DNA of 64,000 bases from Thiothrix sp. (GCA_008015155.1 SSFA01000017.1:232274-296273), one strand, 5' to 3'. Positions 9,530 through 21,114 are shown, numbered from the stretch's first letter. A program made the numbers and translations. Notes: a model not told the origin generated them from the letters alone.

Positions 9530-10255
9530 GTCACCGTGCAGTAGTTGTAAGCCAGCTAACACACTAGTGCTGGCTGTTTCTGCGCGTAAAATACGCTTAC
9601 CTAGGCTAATACCTTGCATCTTTGCAGCTAGGCAAGCAGCCACTTCATCTTCGGTAAAACCGCCTTCTGGCCCAATGAGGATCCCTAGTTTATTCGCGCG
9701 GACAGTGACTTGGTTTAAAGTTTGGTGACTGCCCGGTGCTAGTAGTAAGTAGTCGGTGTTCTCATCCAGTTGTTGGAGGTACTGGTTTAAGGTTTGTGGG
9801 GCATAAATCTTAGGAATTTTCGTCCGCCCTGATTGTTCGCAAGCACTGATCGCGACAGCTTGCCAATGCTGTAGCTTTTTTTCGAGCTTTTCTTTGTCGC
9901 TACGCACGACACTGCGCTGGGTGATAAGCACTTGGAAGGCACTAACGCCTAACTCAACTGCTTTTTGTAAAGCAAAATCCATTTTGTCAGGTTTAATTAA
10001 GGCTTGTACCAAAGTCAGATCTAGCGAGGACTCGCGTTCAGTTGCATCAAAACCTCGAACCAACACGGTGGCAGAGCGTTTATTAATCTCATGGATTTCA
10101 GCTAGATATTCTCCACCCTCAGCATTAAAGAGAATCAAGGATTCCCCAACTTGTAAGCGTAATACTTGGATAGCATGACGGAATAATTCGTCAGGCAGGT
10201 CTAATGACTGCTGTATGACTAATGGAGTAGGGCAATAAAAGCGGGGGATACGCAT
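9518..10255 (-). CDS. rsmE: 16S rRNA (uracil1498-N3)-methyltransferase
   Basis: SPOUT-class methyltransferase that uses S-adenosylmethionine to make m3U1498 in 16S rRNA. It has 245 residues from ATG 10255 (MRIPRFY), matching the usual RsmE start; an upstream in-frame ATG at 10270 adds five residues and is less likely. The N-terminal PUA-like domain is followed by the knot with the SAM-binding LIGPEGGFTEDEV segment and the LGKRILRAETA motif near the C-terminus. It is monocistronic and convergent with the FHA gene. Confidence 0.95.
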   Translation of the reverse strand: MRIPRFYCPTPLVIQQSLDLPDELFRHAIQVLRLQVGESLILFNAEGGEYLAEIHEINKRSATVLVRGFDATERESSLDLTLVQALIKPDKMDFALQKAVELGVSAFQVLITQRSVVRSDKEKLEKKLQHWQAVAISACEQSGRTKIPKIYAPQTLNQYLQQLDENTDYLLLAPGSHQTLNQVTVRANKLGILIGPEGGFTEDEVAACLAAKMQGISLGKRILRAETASTSVLAGLQLLHGDLGA

Positions 10256-10388
10256 GCATCTAAGGCTCAAGCTAAATGGTTGCCGATGATACTGACTGCT
10301 AGGCTATTACTCAAATCTTAGCTTAAGCTGGGAGTGCAGAAACAGAGCTGTTATTCTTCTGCCTATTCAGTGCCTCTTGGATGCAAAG

Positions 10389-10772
10389 ATGAATTTAGAA
10401 AAAGTAGTGTTTGGCTTTTTTATTGTGCTAGCTCTAACCTTAAATTTTGCTTTTTTTGTGGGCGATATGGCGAACTCGCTTTATCACAATACCTTTCTCC
10501 TGTTTGCTGCTTTGATTGTAAGTATGGTGACTACGGTATTGAAGTTTGGGGATAGCACGCATATGGGCGCTATTTTCTTTGCCACGAGTTTAGTAGCAGA
10601 CCTTCAACTGTTGGTAGCCGCAGTCATTTGGGGTTGGGCAGCTCATATTAGCCCTGAAGGGGTAACGCCCGCCGCCATGGTGACAGTCGTCTCCATTTCA
10701 GGCGGGGCATTACTGGCCAACATCGTGTCAGTGATCTTACTAATAGCTGAAACTCTAAGTATTCGCCGCTAA
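10389..10772 (+). CDS. Small integral membrane protein, DUF6394-like
   Basis: 127-residue protein with about four hydrophobic helices and almost no extramembrane part. The start MNLEKVVFGFF and the LKFGDSTHMGA and TSLVADLQLLVAA segments resemble what I recall of DUF6394; the assignment is from memory. ATG 10389 is chosen over a TTG at 10377. Its stop TAA overlaps the ATG of the potassium channel gene by one base, so the two are coupled. A role as a small partner of that channel is a reasonable guess but unproven. Confidence 0.65.
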   Translation: MNLEKVVFGFFIVLALTLNFAFFVGDMANSLYHNTFLLFAALIVSMVTTVLKFGDSTHMGAIFFATSLVADLQLLVAAVIWGWAAHISPEGVTPAAMVTVVSISGGALLANIVSVILLIAETLSIRR

Positions 10773-12469
10773 TGTCTCGTCCCAATCTTTATTATGTGTT
10801 GCTGAAGCGTCTGCGCGTACCGCTAATTGCCTTAATTCTGATCTATGCGGTGTCTATAGTTGGTTTTGTACTAATTCCGGGGCGGGATAATGAAGGCAAT
10901 GTATGGATGATGTCCTATTTCCATGCCTTCTATTTTGTGAGCTATATGGCTTCTACGATCGGTTTTGGCGAAATTCCCTATGCTTTTACCGACGCACAGC
11001 GGATGTGGACTACAGTAACCATCTACGCCAGTGTGATCGGTTGGTTGTACAGCATTGGTGCTCTGTTATCCGTGATTCAAGATCCAGCCGTGTATCGTTT
11101 GCGTCGCGAGTCTAAATTTCGCAACCAAGTGAAATTACTGCGCGAACCTTTCTACTTAGTCTGTGGTTATGGTGATACGGGCACTCGTTTGGTGCAGGCT
11201 TTGGGGCAAGAGGGGGTACGCACTGTCGTTCTAGATAAAGATGAAAATCGTATCAATGAATTAGAGATGCGGGATACGCTTGGTCGACCCTTAGGTTTGA
11301 CTGCGGATGCATCTAAACCAGCGGTGCTAGAAGAGTCAGGCGTACTCAATATTTATTGTAAAGGGGTGATTGCGCTCACTGACTCTGATCAAGCTAATCT
11401 ATTGATTGCACTCAGTACAGAATTATTCAAGCCACATTTACGCTTGATTGCACGAGCTGAAAGCCCTGAGTTTGTGAACTCTATTGGTTCTTTTGGTGGA
11501 AACGAAGTAATCAGCCCTTTCGAAGTCTTTGCTGAACGCTTGGAAATGCTGATTACTAGGCCGAGTCATTATTTATTAAACGAATGGTTGACAGGAATCC
11601 CTAATCAGCTCTTACACGATCCCGTTCTTCCCAAGACGGGCGCATGGGTTTTAATTGGCTATGGGCGTTTTGGGCAGGCGGTCTATCGGCGCTTGTATGC
11701 AGCGGGTATTCCAGTGCAAGTGATTGATCCTAAGGTTGGTGCAGAGCCCTTGTCTGAACAGAATATTATTGGCTTACCCGCGAGTATTAGGTCGCTGCGG
11801 TTGGCGAATATTGAGTCAGCCGTTGGGTTGATTGCGGCTACCAGTGATGATGCGACTAATCTTTCGGTATTAATGACAGCACGTGAGCTTAATCCCAAAT
11901 TGTTTATGGTCGCTCGGCAAAATCAACAGGACAATAATCTTATTTTTGAACGCGCCCATTTCCATTTGACGATGAATCGTGGGGATGTCGTGGCTCATCA
12001 TGTATTTACTTTATTAAGAACTCCTTTGACTCGCGATTTTCTAGGCTTAGCTCAACAGCAAGAAAAAACTTGGGTCGATCAATTACTAAGTCGAATTATT
12101 GCGGTAACTAGCGATAAACTGCCTTATTTATGGGAAACTAAAGTTACTCCACGTTATTCACCTGCTTTGTATGGCGCTTGTGCTGCAGGTCATTCTGTAC
12201 CCCTTAAATATGTGATTGCACACCCCGAGCAGCGCGAGCAAACTCTGCCGATCATTCCCTTGTTATTGAAACGTGTGGATACTTTTCTATTAGTGCCTGA
12301 TGGGGAAACTTTGTTGCAAGCGGGTGATCGTATCCTCATGTGCGCGACTTACCATGCCTATGAGCAGATGCAATGGGCAACACAGAATCAAAAAGCACTG
12401 CACTACCTACTGACTGGCGAAGAGTGGGTCAGTAGTCGTTTATTAAGGCGTCTGTTGCCTAGTAATTGA
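10772..12469 (+). CDS. Potassium channel with two RCK (TrkA-N) domains
   Basis: 565 residues. Two membrane helices (about 17-36 and 78-98) flank a pore loop with the selectivity sequence TIGFG at 62-66, a variant of TVGYG. Two cytoplasmic nucleotide-binding RCK domains follow: GYGDTG at 132-137 and GYGRFG at 296-301, each with a downstream Rossmann acidic region. The C-terminal part ends in a TrkA-C-like segment (LLQAGDRILMCA). Such channels move K+ (or other monovalent cations) under control of ligands bound to the RCK domains. The TIGFG filter is worth noting because Phe for Tyr can alter selectivity. It is coupled to the preceding membrane protein. Confidence 0.85.
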   Translation: MSRPNLYYVLLKRLRVPLIALILIYAVSIVGFVLIPGRDNEGNVWMMSYFHAFYFVSYMASTIGFGEIPYAFTDAQRMWTTVTIYASVIGWLYSIGALLSVIQDPAVYRLRRESKFRNQVKLLREPFYLVCGYGDTGTRLVQALGQEGVRTVVLDKDENRINELEMRDTLGRPLGLTADASKPAVLEESGVLNIYCKGVIALTDSDQANLLIALSTELFKPHLRLIARAESPEFVNSIGSFGGNEVISPFEVFAERLEMLITRPSHYLLNEWLTGIPNQLLHDPVLPKTGAWVLIGYGRFGQAVYRRLYAAGIPVQVIDPKVGAEPLSEQNIIGLPASIRSLRLANIESAVGLIAATSDDATNLSVLMTARELNPKLFMVARQNQQDNNLIFERAHFHLTMNRGDVVAHHVFTLLRTPLTRDFLGLAQQQEKTWVDQLLSRIIAVTSDKLPYLWETKVTPRYSPALYGACAAGHSVPLKYVIAHPEQREQTLPIIPLLLKRVDTFLLVPDGETLLQAGDRILMCATYHAYEQMQWATQNQKALHYLLTGEEWVSSRLLRRLLPSN

Positions 12470-12507
12470 TATTTAAGAGATCTTAATAAGAAGTAGGGAG
12501 CACCTTC

Positions 12508-13809
12508 ATGTTTAAGTCTTTTTTCCCAAGCCCCAAATTATTTTTTTGGAGCTTTGCCCTGTGGTCATTGATTTGCGTACTCACTTGGTTTTTCTTTGGT
12601 GAAGCCCTAGGTCAATATTTAAGTTTTGGTGGGCTATTTGGTTACGATTATATCTTACCTCCACCCGCTGTTGAGGGTGCTACTGCTGCTGAGCCAGCAG
12701 TCAACCCAGGAGCTGAGTTTTGGTTCTACCAATATATGTTTTATTGCTATGCACTGTTTATTGGCGTTTGGATGTATTTCTCGCCCCATAAATGGGCACG
12801 TTGGTCAGTTCTAGGTACCGCTCTCATTGTATTTGTGACTTGGTTTCAAGTGCATTTGGACGTCATGATCAACGATTGGTTTGGCCGCTTTTATGATTCG
12901 ATTCAACTCGCTTTAGCTAAGCCGAATAGTATTACTGCTGAAGATTATTATGGGCAGCTACTGACGTTTGGGCAGATTGCTCTGATCGCAGTGACTTTAG
13001 CAGTGTTTACCCGCTTTTTTGTGAGTCATTGGATTTTCCGCTGGCGTACCGCTATGAATGACTATTACACCGGTTTATGGAAACGTGTTCGGCATATTGA
13101 GGGCGCTTCGCAACGGGTGCAGGAAGATACCATGCGATTTTCCAGTATTATGGAGAGTTTAGGTGTCAGCTTGATTGATTCGGTAATGACCTTAATTGCC
13201 TTCTTACCGATTTTGTGGGCTTTATCAGTGCATGTGAAGGCTTTACCCGTAGTAGGTGAAATTGCTCATGCTTTGGTCTGGGTAGCGCTCATTTGGTCAG
13301 TGTTTGGAACTGGGCTACTGGCTTTAGTGGGTATTCGTTTGCCTGGTTTAGAGTTTAAAAACCAACGGGTTGAAGCCGCTTATCGTAAGGAGCTAGTCTA
13401 CGGTGAAGATAATAGCGAGCGTGCTAGCCCACCAGTGCTAAAAGATTTGTTCAATGATGTGCGTAGAAATTATTTTCGTTTATATTTCAATTATTTATAT
13501 TTTAATGTGGCACGCTACAGCTATTTACAAGTAGGTGTTTTGGTACCTTATATTGCGCTAGGCCCCACTATTATCGCGGGTGGTTTTACCTTGGGTGTGA
13601 TGCAGCAGATTTTGCGTGCCTTTGGACGGGTTCAAGACTCTTTCCAATATTTAGTCAATTCTTGGACGACGATTGTTGAATTATTGTCTATCTATAAGCG
13701 CCTGAAAGCTTTCGAGCTAGCCATCGCTAATGAACCACTACCTAGCATAGAGCAAACTCCCACTCGGCCTGTCACAGACTCCGATTCAGAAGCTCCTTTA
13801 GGTCATTGA
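12508..13809 (+). CDS. sbmA: SbmA/BacA-family peptide transporter
   Basis: Inner-membrane importer of 433 residues, family of E. coli SbmA and rhizobial BacA. Known members take up microcin B17, bleomycin and proline-rich peptides using the proton gradient. Visible: [15 protein letters not shown] at the start, the [10 protein letters not shown] and [10 protein letters not shown] blocks, [12 protein letters not shown], and the late [11 protein letters not shown] and [10 protein letters not shown] segments. About eight membrane helices. There is no nucleotide-binding domain, as expected. A ribosome site GTAGGGAG precedes the ATG. It follows the channel gene after 38 bp but is probably functionally separate. 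Confidence 0.93.
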   Translation: MFKSFFPSPKLFFWSFALWSLICVLTWFFFGEALGQYLSFGGLFGYDYILPPPAVEGATAAEPAVNPGAEFWFYQYMFYCYALFIGVWMYFSPHKWARWSVLGTALIVFVTWFQVHLDVMINDWFGRFYDSIQLALAKPNSITAEDYYGQLLTFGQIALIAVTLAVFTRFFVSHWIFRWRTAMNDYYTGLWKRVRHIEGASQRVQEDTMRFSSIMESLGVSLIDSVMTLIAFLPILWALSVHVKALPVVGEIAHALVWVALIWSVFGTGLLALVGIRLPGLEFKNQRVEAAYRKELVYGEDNSERASPPVLKDLFNDVRRNYFRLYFNYLYFNVARYSYLQVGVLVPYIALGPTIIAGGFTLGVMQQILRAFGRVQDSFQYLVNSWTTIVELLSIYKRLKAFELAIANEPLPSIEQTPTRPVTDSDSEAPLGH

Positions 13810-14139
13810 GCCTAATGCAGCTATTGTTTGGCTAGGCTAAGCAATAGCTGCAAAAAAGTATCATACTTCCCGATTCTTGTAGCTGCCAAGCTCCTAGCTC
13901 TGAGCTAAGTTAGTTTGAGTCTGCTCGTCGTTTTGGCAAAAAAATGAGGTAAACAAGAAAAGTAATTTTGTAAAGTATCCAGTTTGGTAATTTACAGACT
14001 GTATACTTATATTTCTGATGGGGTAGTCTTTTAGTCATTCCTTCTATATAGTTCCGCTGCAGTACACAAACCCCTAAACAGGGTGCGTGTTGAGCGATAA
14101 TTAAGCAGTGCAAAGCTGGAAAGTTGTCAGGAGTCAGCC
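13810..14139. other. Intergenic region before nuoA
   Basis: 330 bases with no credible gene. It holds one strong stem-loop (listed separately) after sbmA, an AT-rich stretch around 13950-14015 that probably contains the nuo promoter (TATACT near 14001-14006 could be a -10 box, but I see no good -35), and a CAGGAG ribosome site before nuoA. A 67-codon frame on the minus strand has no family resemblance and no ribosome site. Confidence 0.6.
13817..13851. terminator. Stem-loop after sbmA
   Basis: GCAGCTATTG (13817-13826) pairs perfectly with CAATAGCTGC (13842-13851). The run that follows on the plus strand is A, not T, so a classical intrinsic terminator is not fulfilled. It may still stabilise or end the sbmA mRNA. 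Confidence 0.4.
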
Positions 14140-14496
14140 ATGTTGCAGGCCTATTTGCCAGTATTTATTTTCCTTGCGGTCGGCATTGGCCTTGCCGTCG
14201 TACTTTTGTCGCTAGGCTTATTAGTGGGGCCGCGGCGTCCTGATCCAGCGAAAGATTCTCCCTTTGAATGCGGTTTTGAAGCATTCGAAGATGCGCGTAT
14301 TCGTTTTGATATTCGTTATTATTTAGTTGCTATTCTATTTATCATCTTCGACCTTGAGATTGCCTATTTGTTTTCTTGGGCTATTGTGCTCGATAAAATA
14401 GGTAGCACTGGATTAATCGCCATGTGTGTCTTCCTTGGAATTCTAGGGATTGGCTTTATCTACGAGTGGAAAAAGGGGGCAATGGAGTGGGAATAG
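14140..14496 (+). CDS. nuoA: NADH-quinone oxidoreductase subunit A
   Basis: Membrane subunit of complex I, 118 residues with three helices. The loop between helices 1 and 2 carries the conserved [10 protein letters not shown] segment with its cysteine, and helix 2 the [19 protein letters not shown] block. First gene of a complete fourteen-gene nuo operon (14140-28707), with a CAGGAG ribosome site. Its end overlaps nuoB by 10 bp. Confidence 0.96.
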   Translation: MLQAYLPVFIFLAVGIGLAVVLLSLGLLVGPRRPDPAKDSPFECGFEAFEDARIRFDIRYYLVAILFIIFDLEIAYLFSWAIVLDKIGSTGLIAMCVFLGILGIGFIYEWKKGAMEWE

Positions 14497-14972
14497 AAGG
14501 TGTCCTTGATAAGGGATTTGTAACCACGACAGCCGACAAATTAATTAATTGGGCGCGTACAGGCTCAATGTGGCCGGTTACCTTTGGTTTAGCCTGTTGC
14601 GCAGTAGAAATGATGCAAGCCGGTGGAGATCGTTATGATCTTGACCGCTTTGGTATTATTTTCCGTCCAAGTCCTCGTCAATCGGATGTGATGATTGTCG
14701 CCGGTACTCTCACTAATAAAATGGCTCCTGCTTTGCGTAAAGTGTATGACCAAATGGCAGAGCCGCGTTGGGTGATTTCGATGGGTTCCTGTGCGAATGG
14801 CGGTGGCTATTATCATGATTCCTATGCAGTAATGCGTGGTTGCGATCGAGTGGTTCCTGTCGATATTTATGTGCCAGGGTGTCCTCCAACCGCAGAAGCT
14901 TTGATTTACGGTATTTTGCAGTTGCAGAATAAAATCCGCCGCACTAGTACGATTGCACGGCAACTATCATGA
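14487..14972 (+). CDS. nuoB: NADH-quinone oxidoreductase subunit B
   Basis: Peripheral-arm subunit that holds the terminal 4Fe-4S cluster N2, which hands electrons to quinone. 161 residues from GTG 14487 ([12 protein letters not shown]). I prefer this start because AAAGGGGGC lies 6-8 bases upstream and the longer reading from 14424 runs inside nuoA. Cluster ligands are visible: C37 and C38 in [11 protein letters not shown]102 in GSCA, C132 in PGCPP. Overlaps nuoC by 4 bp (ATGA). Confidence 0.95.
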   Translation: MGIEGVLDKGFVTTTADKLINWARTGSMWPVTFGLACCAVEMMQAGGDRYDLDRFGIIFRPSPRQSDVMIVAGTLTNKMAPALRKVYDQMAEPRWVISMGSCANGGGYYHDSYAVMRGCDRVVPVDIYVPGCPPTAEALIYGILQLQNKIRRTSTIARQLS

Positions 14973-15691
14973 GTTCTAAGATCGAAGAGCTACAAACTTA
15001 CTTAAATACGCATCTCGAAGGAAAATTCACCTCGAGTGTTTTAGCGTTGGGCGAGCTGACTTTAGAAATTCCAGCGCGTAGCTGGTTGGATGTTTGTAAT
15101 TTCCTACGTCATGACGAGCAAACTCAGTTTGAGCAATTGTCGGATCTATGCGGGGTTGATTATATTGCTTATGGCAAAGCGGAATGGGATACCCATGCTA
15201 GCTCTACCGGCTTTAGCCGTGCCGTACAAGCACCAAGTGTGGATCCTTTTGATTTTGATCAGGCTAAGATCAAAGATGAACCTAGTGAAGCTGTAGCGGG
15301 AAAGCGTTTTGCTGTCGTGGTACATCTCTTATCGATTAAACGCAATAGGCGGATTCGCTTGCGCACCTTCTGTGAGGATAATGCCTATCCTGTAGTGCCG
15401 TCGGTGGTGCGCATTTGGAATTCTGCCAACTGGTACGAGCGTGAAGCGTTTGACTTATTTGGGATTATGTTCAACCATCATCCTGATTTGCGCCGTATTT
15501 TGACCGACTATGGCTTTATCGGTCACCCCTTGCGCAAAGATTTTCCCTTAGCTGGACAAGTTGAAATGCGTTATGACCCGCTCCAGAAACGGGTGATTTA
15601 TGAGCCAGTTTCCATCGTGACTCAGCCCGGTGTACCACGTGTTATTCGCCAAGATCAGCCTTCTATTGCTTCGCAGGAGCGCGATAACTAA
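14969..15691 (+). CDS. nuoC: NADH-quinone oxidoreductase subunit C
   Basis: Peripheral-arm subunit (30 kDa homologue), 240 residues. The diagnostic block lies at about 155-190: [19 protein letters not shown], followed by [23 protein letters not shown]. It contains a 35-residue acidic insert near 80-112 absent from short NuoC proteins. Not fused to nuoD, unlike the enterobacterial NuoCD. The stop TAA shares a base with the nuoD start. Confidence 0.95.
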   Translation: MSSKIEELQTYLNTHLEGKFTSSVLALGELTLEIPARSWLDVCNFLRHDEQTQFEQLSDLCGVDYIAYGKAEWDTHASSTGFSRAVQAPSVDPFDFDQAKIKDEPSEAVAGKRFAVVVHLLSIKRNRRIRLRTFCEDNAYPVVPSVVRIWNSANWYEREAFDLFGIMFNHHPDLRRILTDYGFIGHPLRKDFPLAGQVEMRYDPLQKRVIYEPVSIVTQPGVPRVIRQDQPSIASQERDN

Positions 15692-16944
15692 TGCCAGAAA
15701 TTCGTAACTTTACACTGAACTTTGGTCCAGCTCATCCAGCTGCGCATGGTGTATTGCGTCTGGTCTTAGAGATGGATGGCGAGATGATCGTGCGAGCCGA
15801 TCCTCATATTGGTCTCTTGCATCGTGGCACGGAAAAACTGGTTGAAAGCAAACCCTATAATCAAAGCATTGGTTATATGGATCGCTTAGACTATGTTTCC
15901 ATGATGTGCAATGAGCACGGTTATGTTCTTGCGATTGAAAAGCTGCTAGGGATTGAAGTACCGATTCGTGCGCAATATATCCGCACAATGTTCGATGAAA
16001 TCACGCGTATTCTCAATCATTTACTTTGGATTGCAGGCCACAGTCTCGATGTGGGTGCGATGACCATGTTCCTTTACGCTTTCCGTGAACGTGAAGACTT
16101 GATGGATGCCTACGAGGCGGTATCAGGAGCACGTTTACACGCAACCTACTATCGTCCCGGTGGGGTGAATCGTGATTTGCCCGATAGTATGCCGCAGTAT
16201 GAAAAAACACGCTGGCGTGATGAGGCAGAGGTCAAACGGCAAAATGCGAATCGCCAAGGTAGCTTGCTTGATTTCCTAGAGGATTTCACGAATCGCTTTC
16301 CAGGAAAAGTCGATGAATATGAAACGCTACTGACTGATAACCGGATTTGGAAACAGCGCTTAGTTGGTGTCGGGGTGGTTTCTCCAGAGCGGGCTTTGCA
16401 AATGGGTTTCACAGGCCCTATGCTGCGCGGGTCAGGTTTTGCCTGGGATTTGCGTAAGAAACAACCTTATGCAGCTTATTCACAAATCGATTTTGACATT
16501 CCTGTCGGTACTAATGGCGATTCGTATGATCGCTATTTAGTACGGATTGAGGAGATGCGCCAATCCAATCGAATTATTAAGCAATGTATTGATTGGTTGC
16601 GCCATCATCAAGGGCCAGTGCGCTCAGATAATCATAAAGTCACTCCTCCTAAGCGTGCGGATATGAAGCATGATATGGAAGCACTCATTCATCATTTTAA
16701 ACTCATGACTGAAGGCTATTGTTTGCCGGAAGGTGAGGCTTATGCAGCGATTGAGCATCCTAAGGGTGAATTTGCTTGCTATTTAATTTCAGATGGTGCG
16801 AATAAGCCCTATCGCTTAAAGATCCGTGCACCCGGTTTTGCGCATTTGTCCGGAATGAATGAAATGGCGCGTGGACATATGTTGTCGGATGTTGTGGCGA
16901 TTATTGGTTCCCAAGATATCGTGTTCGGGGAGGTAGACCGTTAA
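15691..16944 (+). CDS. nuoD: NADH-quinone oxidoreductase subunit D
   Basis: 49 kDa-type subunit that with NuoB forms the quinone site; 417 residues. Starts [20 protein letters not shown], with the HPAAHGVLR motif bearing the quinone-site histidine. Also visible: [20 protein letters not shown], and the C-terminal REG-free end DIVFGEVDR. Related in fold to the large subunit of NiFe hydrogenases but without the metal cysteines. One-base overlaps on both sides show tight coupling. Confidence 0.96.
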   Translation: MPEIRNFTLNFGPAHPAAHGVLRLVLEMDGEMIVRADPHIGLLHRGTEKLVESKPYNQSIGYMDRLDYVSMMCNEHGYVLAIEKLLGIEVPIRAQYIRTMFDEITRILNHLLWIAGHSLDVGAMTMFLYAFREREDLMDAYEAVSGARLHATYYRPGGVNRDLPDSMPQYEKTRWRDEAEVKRQNANRQGSLLDFLEDFTNRFPGKVDEYETLLTDNRIWKQRLVGVGVVSPERALQMGFTGPMLRGSGFAWDLRKKQPYAAYSQIDFDIPVGTNGDSYDRYLVRIEEMRQSNRIIKQCIDWLRHHQGPVRSDNHKVTPPKRADMKHDMEALIHHFKLMTEGYCLPEGEAYAAIEHPKGEFACYLISDGANKPYRLKIRAPGFAHLSGMNEMARGHMLSDVVAIIGSQDIVFGEVDR

Positions 16945-17456
16945 TGACGGTTACAGATACTTCAGATAAAGCAGTGCTTTTATCTGCTCATGAACGAGCT
17001 GAAATTGATGCTTGGTTAGCGCGTTATCCTGCTGATCAGCGTCAATCAGCACTATTAGGCGCTTTACGTGCAGTCATGCATGAAGATCATTATTTGTCCG
17101 TCCCGAAAATGGATGCGGTGGCTGCTTATTTAGGTTTGCCACCCATAGCAGTGTATGAAGTGGCTAGTTTCTATTCTATGTATGAAACTGATGAACGGGC
17201 AGCAGCACGTCATAGCATTTCAGTCTGCACGAATATCTCCTGCATGTTGAACGGAGCGGATGAGATTGTGGCTCACATCGAGAACAAGCTTGGTATCCGC
17301 TTAGGTGAGTCCACGCCCGACCGCAAATTTTATCTCAAACGTGAGGAAGAGTGTTTAGCTGCTTGCTGTGGTGCTCCCATGATGCAAGTCAATCACGTTT
17401 ATTACACGGAGCTAAGCCCTGAAAAAGTGGATAGCATCCTTGATGGATTGGAGTAA
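16944..17456 (+). CDS. nuoE: NADH-quinone oxidoreductase subunit E
   Basis: 24 kDa-type subunit with the 2Fe-2S cluster N1a, 170 residues. Ligands C95, C100, C137 and C141 are in place (CTNISC and [10 protein letters not shown]). A helical N-terminal domain precedes the thioredoxin-like domain, with the usual VASFYSMY segment. Works with NuoF in the NADH-oxidising tip of complex I. Confidence 0.95.
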   Translation: MTVTDTSDKAVLLSAHERAEIDAWLARYPADQRQSALLGALRAVMHEDHYLSVPKMDAVAAYLGLPPIAVYEVASFYSMYETDERAAARHSISVCTNISCMLNGADEIVAHIENKLGIRLGESTPDRKFYLKREEECLAACCGAPMMQVNHVYYTELSPEKVDSILDGLE

Positions 17457-17458
17457 GT

Positions 17459-18757
17459 ATGGCCAATCAAGTTTGTTTTAATACGCGTCAGTTTGGTGAT
17501 CAATCCCATACTTACGAAAACTATCTAAAAATTGGTGGCTACGAGGCTTGGAAAAAAATTCTTTCCAACCAAACACCACAAACTGAAGTCATTGATGAGC
17601 TAAAAAAATCTGGTTTACGGGGGCGTGGTGGTGCAGGATTCCCCACTGGAATGAAGTGGAGCTTCATGCCACGCACGATGCCAGGACAAAAGTATTTAGT
17701 GTGTAATGGCGATGAGTCTGAGCCGGGTACGTGTAAAGACCGTGATATTTTGCGCTTCAATCCGCATGCTTTAGTGGAAGGGATGGCCATTGGTGCTTAT
17801 TGCATTGGTGCAAGCGTCGCTTATAACTATATGCGTGGCGAGTTTATGGATGAGCCTTTTCAGCGTTTCGAGCAAGCAGTGCGTGAGGCTTATGAAGCTG
17901 GTTTACTAGGTAAAAATATTCTCGGTAGCGGCATTGATGTCGATATTTATGGCTCTCTCGGTGCAGGTGCTTATATCTGTGGTGAGGAAACAGCCTTATT
18001 GGAATCCTTAGAGGGTAAAAAAGGCCAGCCGCGTTTTAAGCCACCTTTCCCAGCAAGTTTTGGTTTATATGGTCGTCCCACCACAATTAATAATGTGGAA
18101 ACTTTATCCTCTGTACCAACGATCCTACGTAAGGGGGGAGACTGGTTTGCTAGTTTGGGGGTGAAGAACGCAGGTGGCGAAAAGCTCTTCTCTGTCTCCG
18201 GTCATGTGAATCGCCCCGGTAACTATGAAATTGGTTTAGGTACCCCCTTCCGTGAACTTTTGGAAATGGCTGGTGGGGTACGTAAAGGCCATCGGCTAAA
18301 AGCAGTAATCCCTGGCGGATCTTCCGTTCCTGTTGTGCCTGCTGAGGTTATGCTGGAACTAAATATGGACTATGACTCCATCTCTAAAGGTGGATCAATG
18401 CTCGGTTCAGGTGCTGTGATCGTAATGGATGAAACCACCGATATGGTGAAAGTTCTGCAGCGGTTGTCGCGCTTTTATCATTTTGAGTCGTGCGGTCAAT
18501 GTACGCCTTGTCGTGAAGGTACGGGCTGGTTGTATCGAATGCTCACCCGCATGATCGAGGGCAAAGGTACTATGGCGGATATTGAGCGTCTGGAAGCGGT
18601 ATCCCATAAAATTGAGGGGCGCACTATTTGCGCTTTGGGTGATGCCGCAGCGATGCCGGTGTGGAGTTTTATTAAGCATTTCCGCCCTGAGTTTGAACAC
18701 TATGTGCAATATGGCCGTAGTATGGTGGATGCTCCTGTGATGAAGGGGGCAGCATGA
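17459..18757 (+). CDS. nuoF: NADH-quinone oxidoreductase subunit F
   Basis: 51 kDa-type subunit that binds NADH, FMN and cluster N3; 432 residues. Glycine-rich NADH/FMN motifs are clear: [16 protein letters not shown] near 53 and [16 protein letters not shown] near 165. The 4Fe-4S ligands are in [13 protein letters not shown] near 345-357 and in the later [11 protein letters not shown]. Two bases separate it from nuoE; its end overlaps nuoG by 4 bp. Confidence 0.96.
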   Translation: MANQVCFNTRQFGDQSHTYENYLKIGGYEAWKKILSNQTPQTEVIDELKKSGLRGRGGAGFPTGMKWSFMPRTMPGQKYLVCNGDESEPGTCKDRDILRFNPHALVEGMAIGAYCIGASVAYNYMRGEFMDEPFQRFEQAVREAYEAGLLGKNILGSGIDVDIYGSLGAGAYICGEETALLESLEGKKGQPRFKPPFPASFGLYGRPTTINNVETLSSVPTILRKGGDWFASLGVKNAGGEKLFSVSGHVNRPGNYEIGLGTPFRELLEMAGGVRKGHRLKAVIPGGSSVPVVPAEVMLELNMDYDSISKGGSMLGSGAVIVMDETTDMVKVLQRLSRFYHFESCGQCTPCREGTGWLYRMLTRMIEGKGTMADIERLEAVSHKIEGRTICALGDAAAMPVWSFIKHFRPEFEHYVQYGRSMVDAPVMKGAA

Positions 18758-21111
18758 GTGATGAATTAGTCAGCTTTGAAGTCAATGGGCAAACCTTACA
18801 AGCCCGTCCTGGCAGCATGTTGATTGCAGCAACGGATGCGGCTGGTATTACGGTTCCACGTTTTTGCTACCATAAAAAGCTTTCTGTCGCCGCGAATTGT
18901 CGGATGTGCTTAGTTGAAGTCGAGAAAGCGCCTAAGCCGATGCCCGCTTGTGCCACACCTATCATGGCGGGGATGAAGGTTTGGACCAATTCCCCCAAAG
19001 CACGAGCGGCTCAAAAAGATGTGATGGAATTCTTACTGATTAACCATCCTTTAGATTGCCCGATTTGCGATCAGGGTGGGGAATGTGAATTACAGGATCT
19101 ATCTGTTGGTTTCGGCAATAGCTCTTCTGAGTATGTAGAAATCAAGCGGGTTGTACGCGAGAAGGATATTGGCCCTTTAATCGAGACTGCAATGACGCGC
19201 TGTATTCACTGCACTCGTTGTGTACGCTTCGGTGAAGAAATCGCAGGCATGCGTGAGTTAGGGGCTACAGGACGTAGCCAATATACCGAGATTGGCACTT
19301 ATGTAGCCAAGGCTGTGACCTCTGAATTATCTGGTAATATGATTGATGTGTGCCCAGTCGGTGCACTCACCGCTAAGCCTTCACGCTATACTGCGCGTCC
19401 TTGGGAAATGCGTTCGTATGACAGCATTGCGCCACATGATTGTGTAGGCTCCAATATTCATGTACATACCGCGCGTGGCAAAGTGATACGTGTCGTTCCA
19501 CGTGAAAACGAAGCCATTAACGAGTGCTGGATTGCAGATCGCGATCGCTTTAGTTATGAAGGTTTACAAAGCCAAGAGCGTTTGTTAAAGCCACAAATTA
19601 AGCGGGATGGGCATTGGAAAGAAGTGAGCTGGCAGGAGGCCTTAGATACCGTTTCTGGGATTTTACGGAAACAGTTGGCCTTTAATATAGCTGCCTTTGC
19701 AGGGCCAAGCTCTACGCTGGAAGAATTCTTTCTGTTCCAAAAATTACTACGTGGCTTAAATATCAAGAATATTGATCATCGCTTACGGCAGGTGGATTTC
19801 AGTGATCAAACGCTGACTCCAGTCGCTTCTGGTCTAGGTCTAAGTTTGGCTGAACTGGAACAACAACAGGCCATCTTCTTGATTGGCGCTAATCCACGTC
19901 ATGACCAGCCGATGTTGAATCACCGGATTCGTAAAGCCAGTATAGCAGGTGCTAAGGTCTTAGCCTTAAATCCACGTCGCCTAGCATTTAATTATGCAGC
20001 TGAGCAAATAGTAGCTGCACCTTTAGATATGGTGACCGAGCTTGCTGTTTTAGTTAAAGCTGCTTTGGAAGCTGCAAACCAAGCGGTGCCAAATGCCTTA
20101 GCTGAGTTGTTGGCTAAAGTAGAAGTTAGCGCTGGAGCACGTAGTCAAGTTGCTCTTCTTAAAGCTCCTAATGCACTGATTTTATTAGGACAGATGGCAG
20201 TTCAGCATCCTGCGTTCTCAAGTTTACGTAGTTTGGCCAGCGTCTTAGCCCAAGCGACAGGTGCTAAACTGGGGTATTTGCCAGAAGCTAATAGCATTGC
20301 GGCGAGCTTAGTCGGTGTTTTACCGCATCGCGAATTGGCTGGCAAACCGCTTGCAGAGCCTGGCTTACCTGTGAATGCGGCTTTAAACGATAAAAATCTG
20401 ACAACTGTAGTTTTAATGAATGCTGAGTTGGATGATTTTGCTAATCCGCAGCAAACGCTTAAAGCTTTACGTACCGCTAAACATGTTATTGTCTTGGCTC
20501 CGTTTGCTGATGCACAGGCACGTGAGTACGCAACAGTTCTCTTACCTACTTCAACTTTTGTAGAAACTTCTGGCACCTTGATCAATGCTGAAGGCTTGTG
20601 GCAGTCCTTTAAAGGGGTAGTTACGCCTCCGGGTGAGGTTCGTCCACTTTGGAAAGTCTTACGTGTTTTAGGCAATGCTTTAAATCTGCCTGATTTTGAT
20701 TACGTGGAAACGAGCGAAATAGCGGCAGAGCTTAAATTAGAGCTAAAAACTGTACCTCTGACAGCTATAGGTGAGTTACCAGAGACTTTGCTGGTGACTA
20801 AACAAGAGGCCTCTCTCATGCAGAGGATTGGGGATGTGCCCATCTATCGTACGGATGCTTTGGTGCGCCGTGCACAATCTTTACAGGCAATGTTGTCCTC
20901 TCCCTCTGTGCGTATGCATGGGGCTGATATGGATCGTTTAGGTATCAATACGGGCGATTTGGTGCGTTTAGGGCAGGGTGAGAGCTATGTCCAGTTGCCA
21001 GCTGAGCTTGATGGAGCGGTTCCTGCAGGTTGTGTCTGGGTTCAATCAGGGACTGAAGCCGCACGTGCTTTAGGCTCGGCGTTTGGTTCAATCATGGTGG
21101 ATAAGGGTTAA
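18754..21111 (+). CDS. nuoG: NADH-quinone oxidoreductase subunit G
   Basis: 75 kDa-type subunit, 785 residues, which carries the electron wire. Ligands read from the sequence: 2Fe-2S at C38, C49, C52, C66; cluster N5 with H98, C102, C105, C111; cluster N4 with C150, C153, C156, C200. The C-terminal two thirds form a molybdopterin-oxidoreductase-like fold without cofactor ligands. I do not see the extra four-cysteine N7 motif of E. coli NuoG. Confidence 0.95.
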   Translation: MSDELVSFEVNGQTLQARPGSMLIAATDAAGITVPRFCYHKKLSVAANCRMCLVEVEKAPKPMPACATPIMAGMKVWTNSPKARAAQKDVMEFLLINHPLDCPICDQGGECELQDLSVGFGNSSSEYVEIKRVVREKDIGPLIETAMTRCIHCTRCVRFGEEIAGMRELGATGRSQYTEIGTYVAKAVTSELSGNMIDVCPVGALTAKPSRYTARPWEMRSYDSIAPHDCVGSNIHVHTARGKVIRVVPRENEAINECWIADRDRFSYEGLQSQERLLKPQIKRDGHWKEVSWQEALDTVSGILRKQLAFNIAAFAGPSSTLEEFFLFQKLLRGLNIKNIDHRLRQVDFSDQTLTPVASGLGLSLAELEQQQAIFLIGANPRHDQPMLNHRIRKASIAGAKVLALNPRRLAFNYAAEQIVAAPLDMVTELAVLVKAALEAANQAVPNALAELLAKVEVSAGARSQVALLKAPNALILLGQMAVQHPAFSSLRSLASVLAQATGAKLGYLPEANSIAASLVGVLPHRELAGKPLAEPGLPVNAALNDKNLTTVVLMNAELDDFANPQQTLKALRTAKHVIVLAPFADAQAREYATVLLPTSTFVETSGTLINAEGLWQSFKGVVTPPGEVRPLWKVLRVLGNALNLPDFDYVETSEIAAELKLELKTVPLTAIGELPETLLVTKQEASLMQRIGDVPIYRTDALVRRAQSLQAMLSSPSVRMHGADMDRLGINTGDLVRLGQGESYVQLPAELDGAVPAGCVWVQSGTEAARALGSAFGSIMVDKG

Positions 21112-21114
21112 GCA

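Noticed and set aside
10334..10555. 73-codon frame overlapping the DUF6394-like gene
   Set aside because: The overlapping frame gives a regular multi-helix protein coupled to the channel; this one does not.
13910..14113. 67-codon frame on the minus strand before nuoA
   Set aside because: No ribosome site, no family resemblance, and it lies in the probable nuo promoter region.
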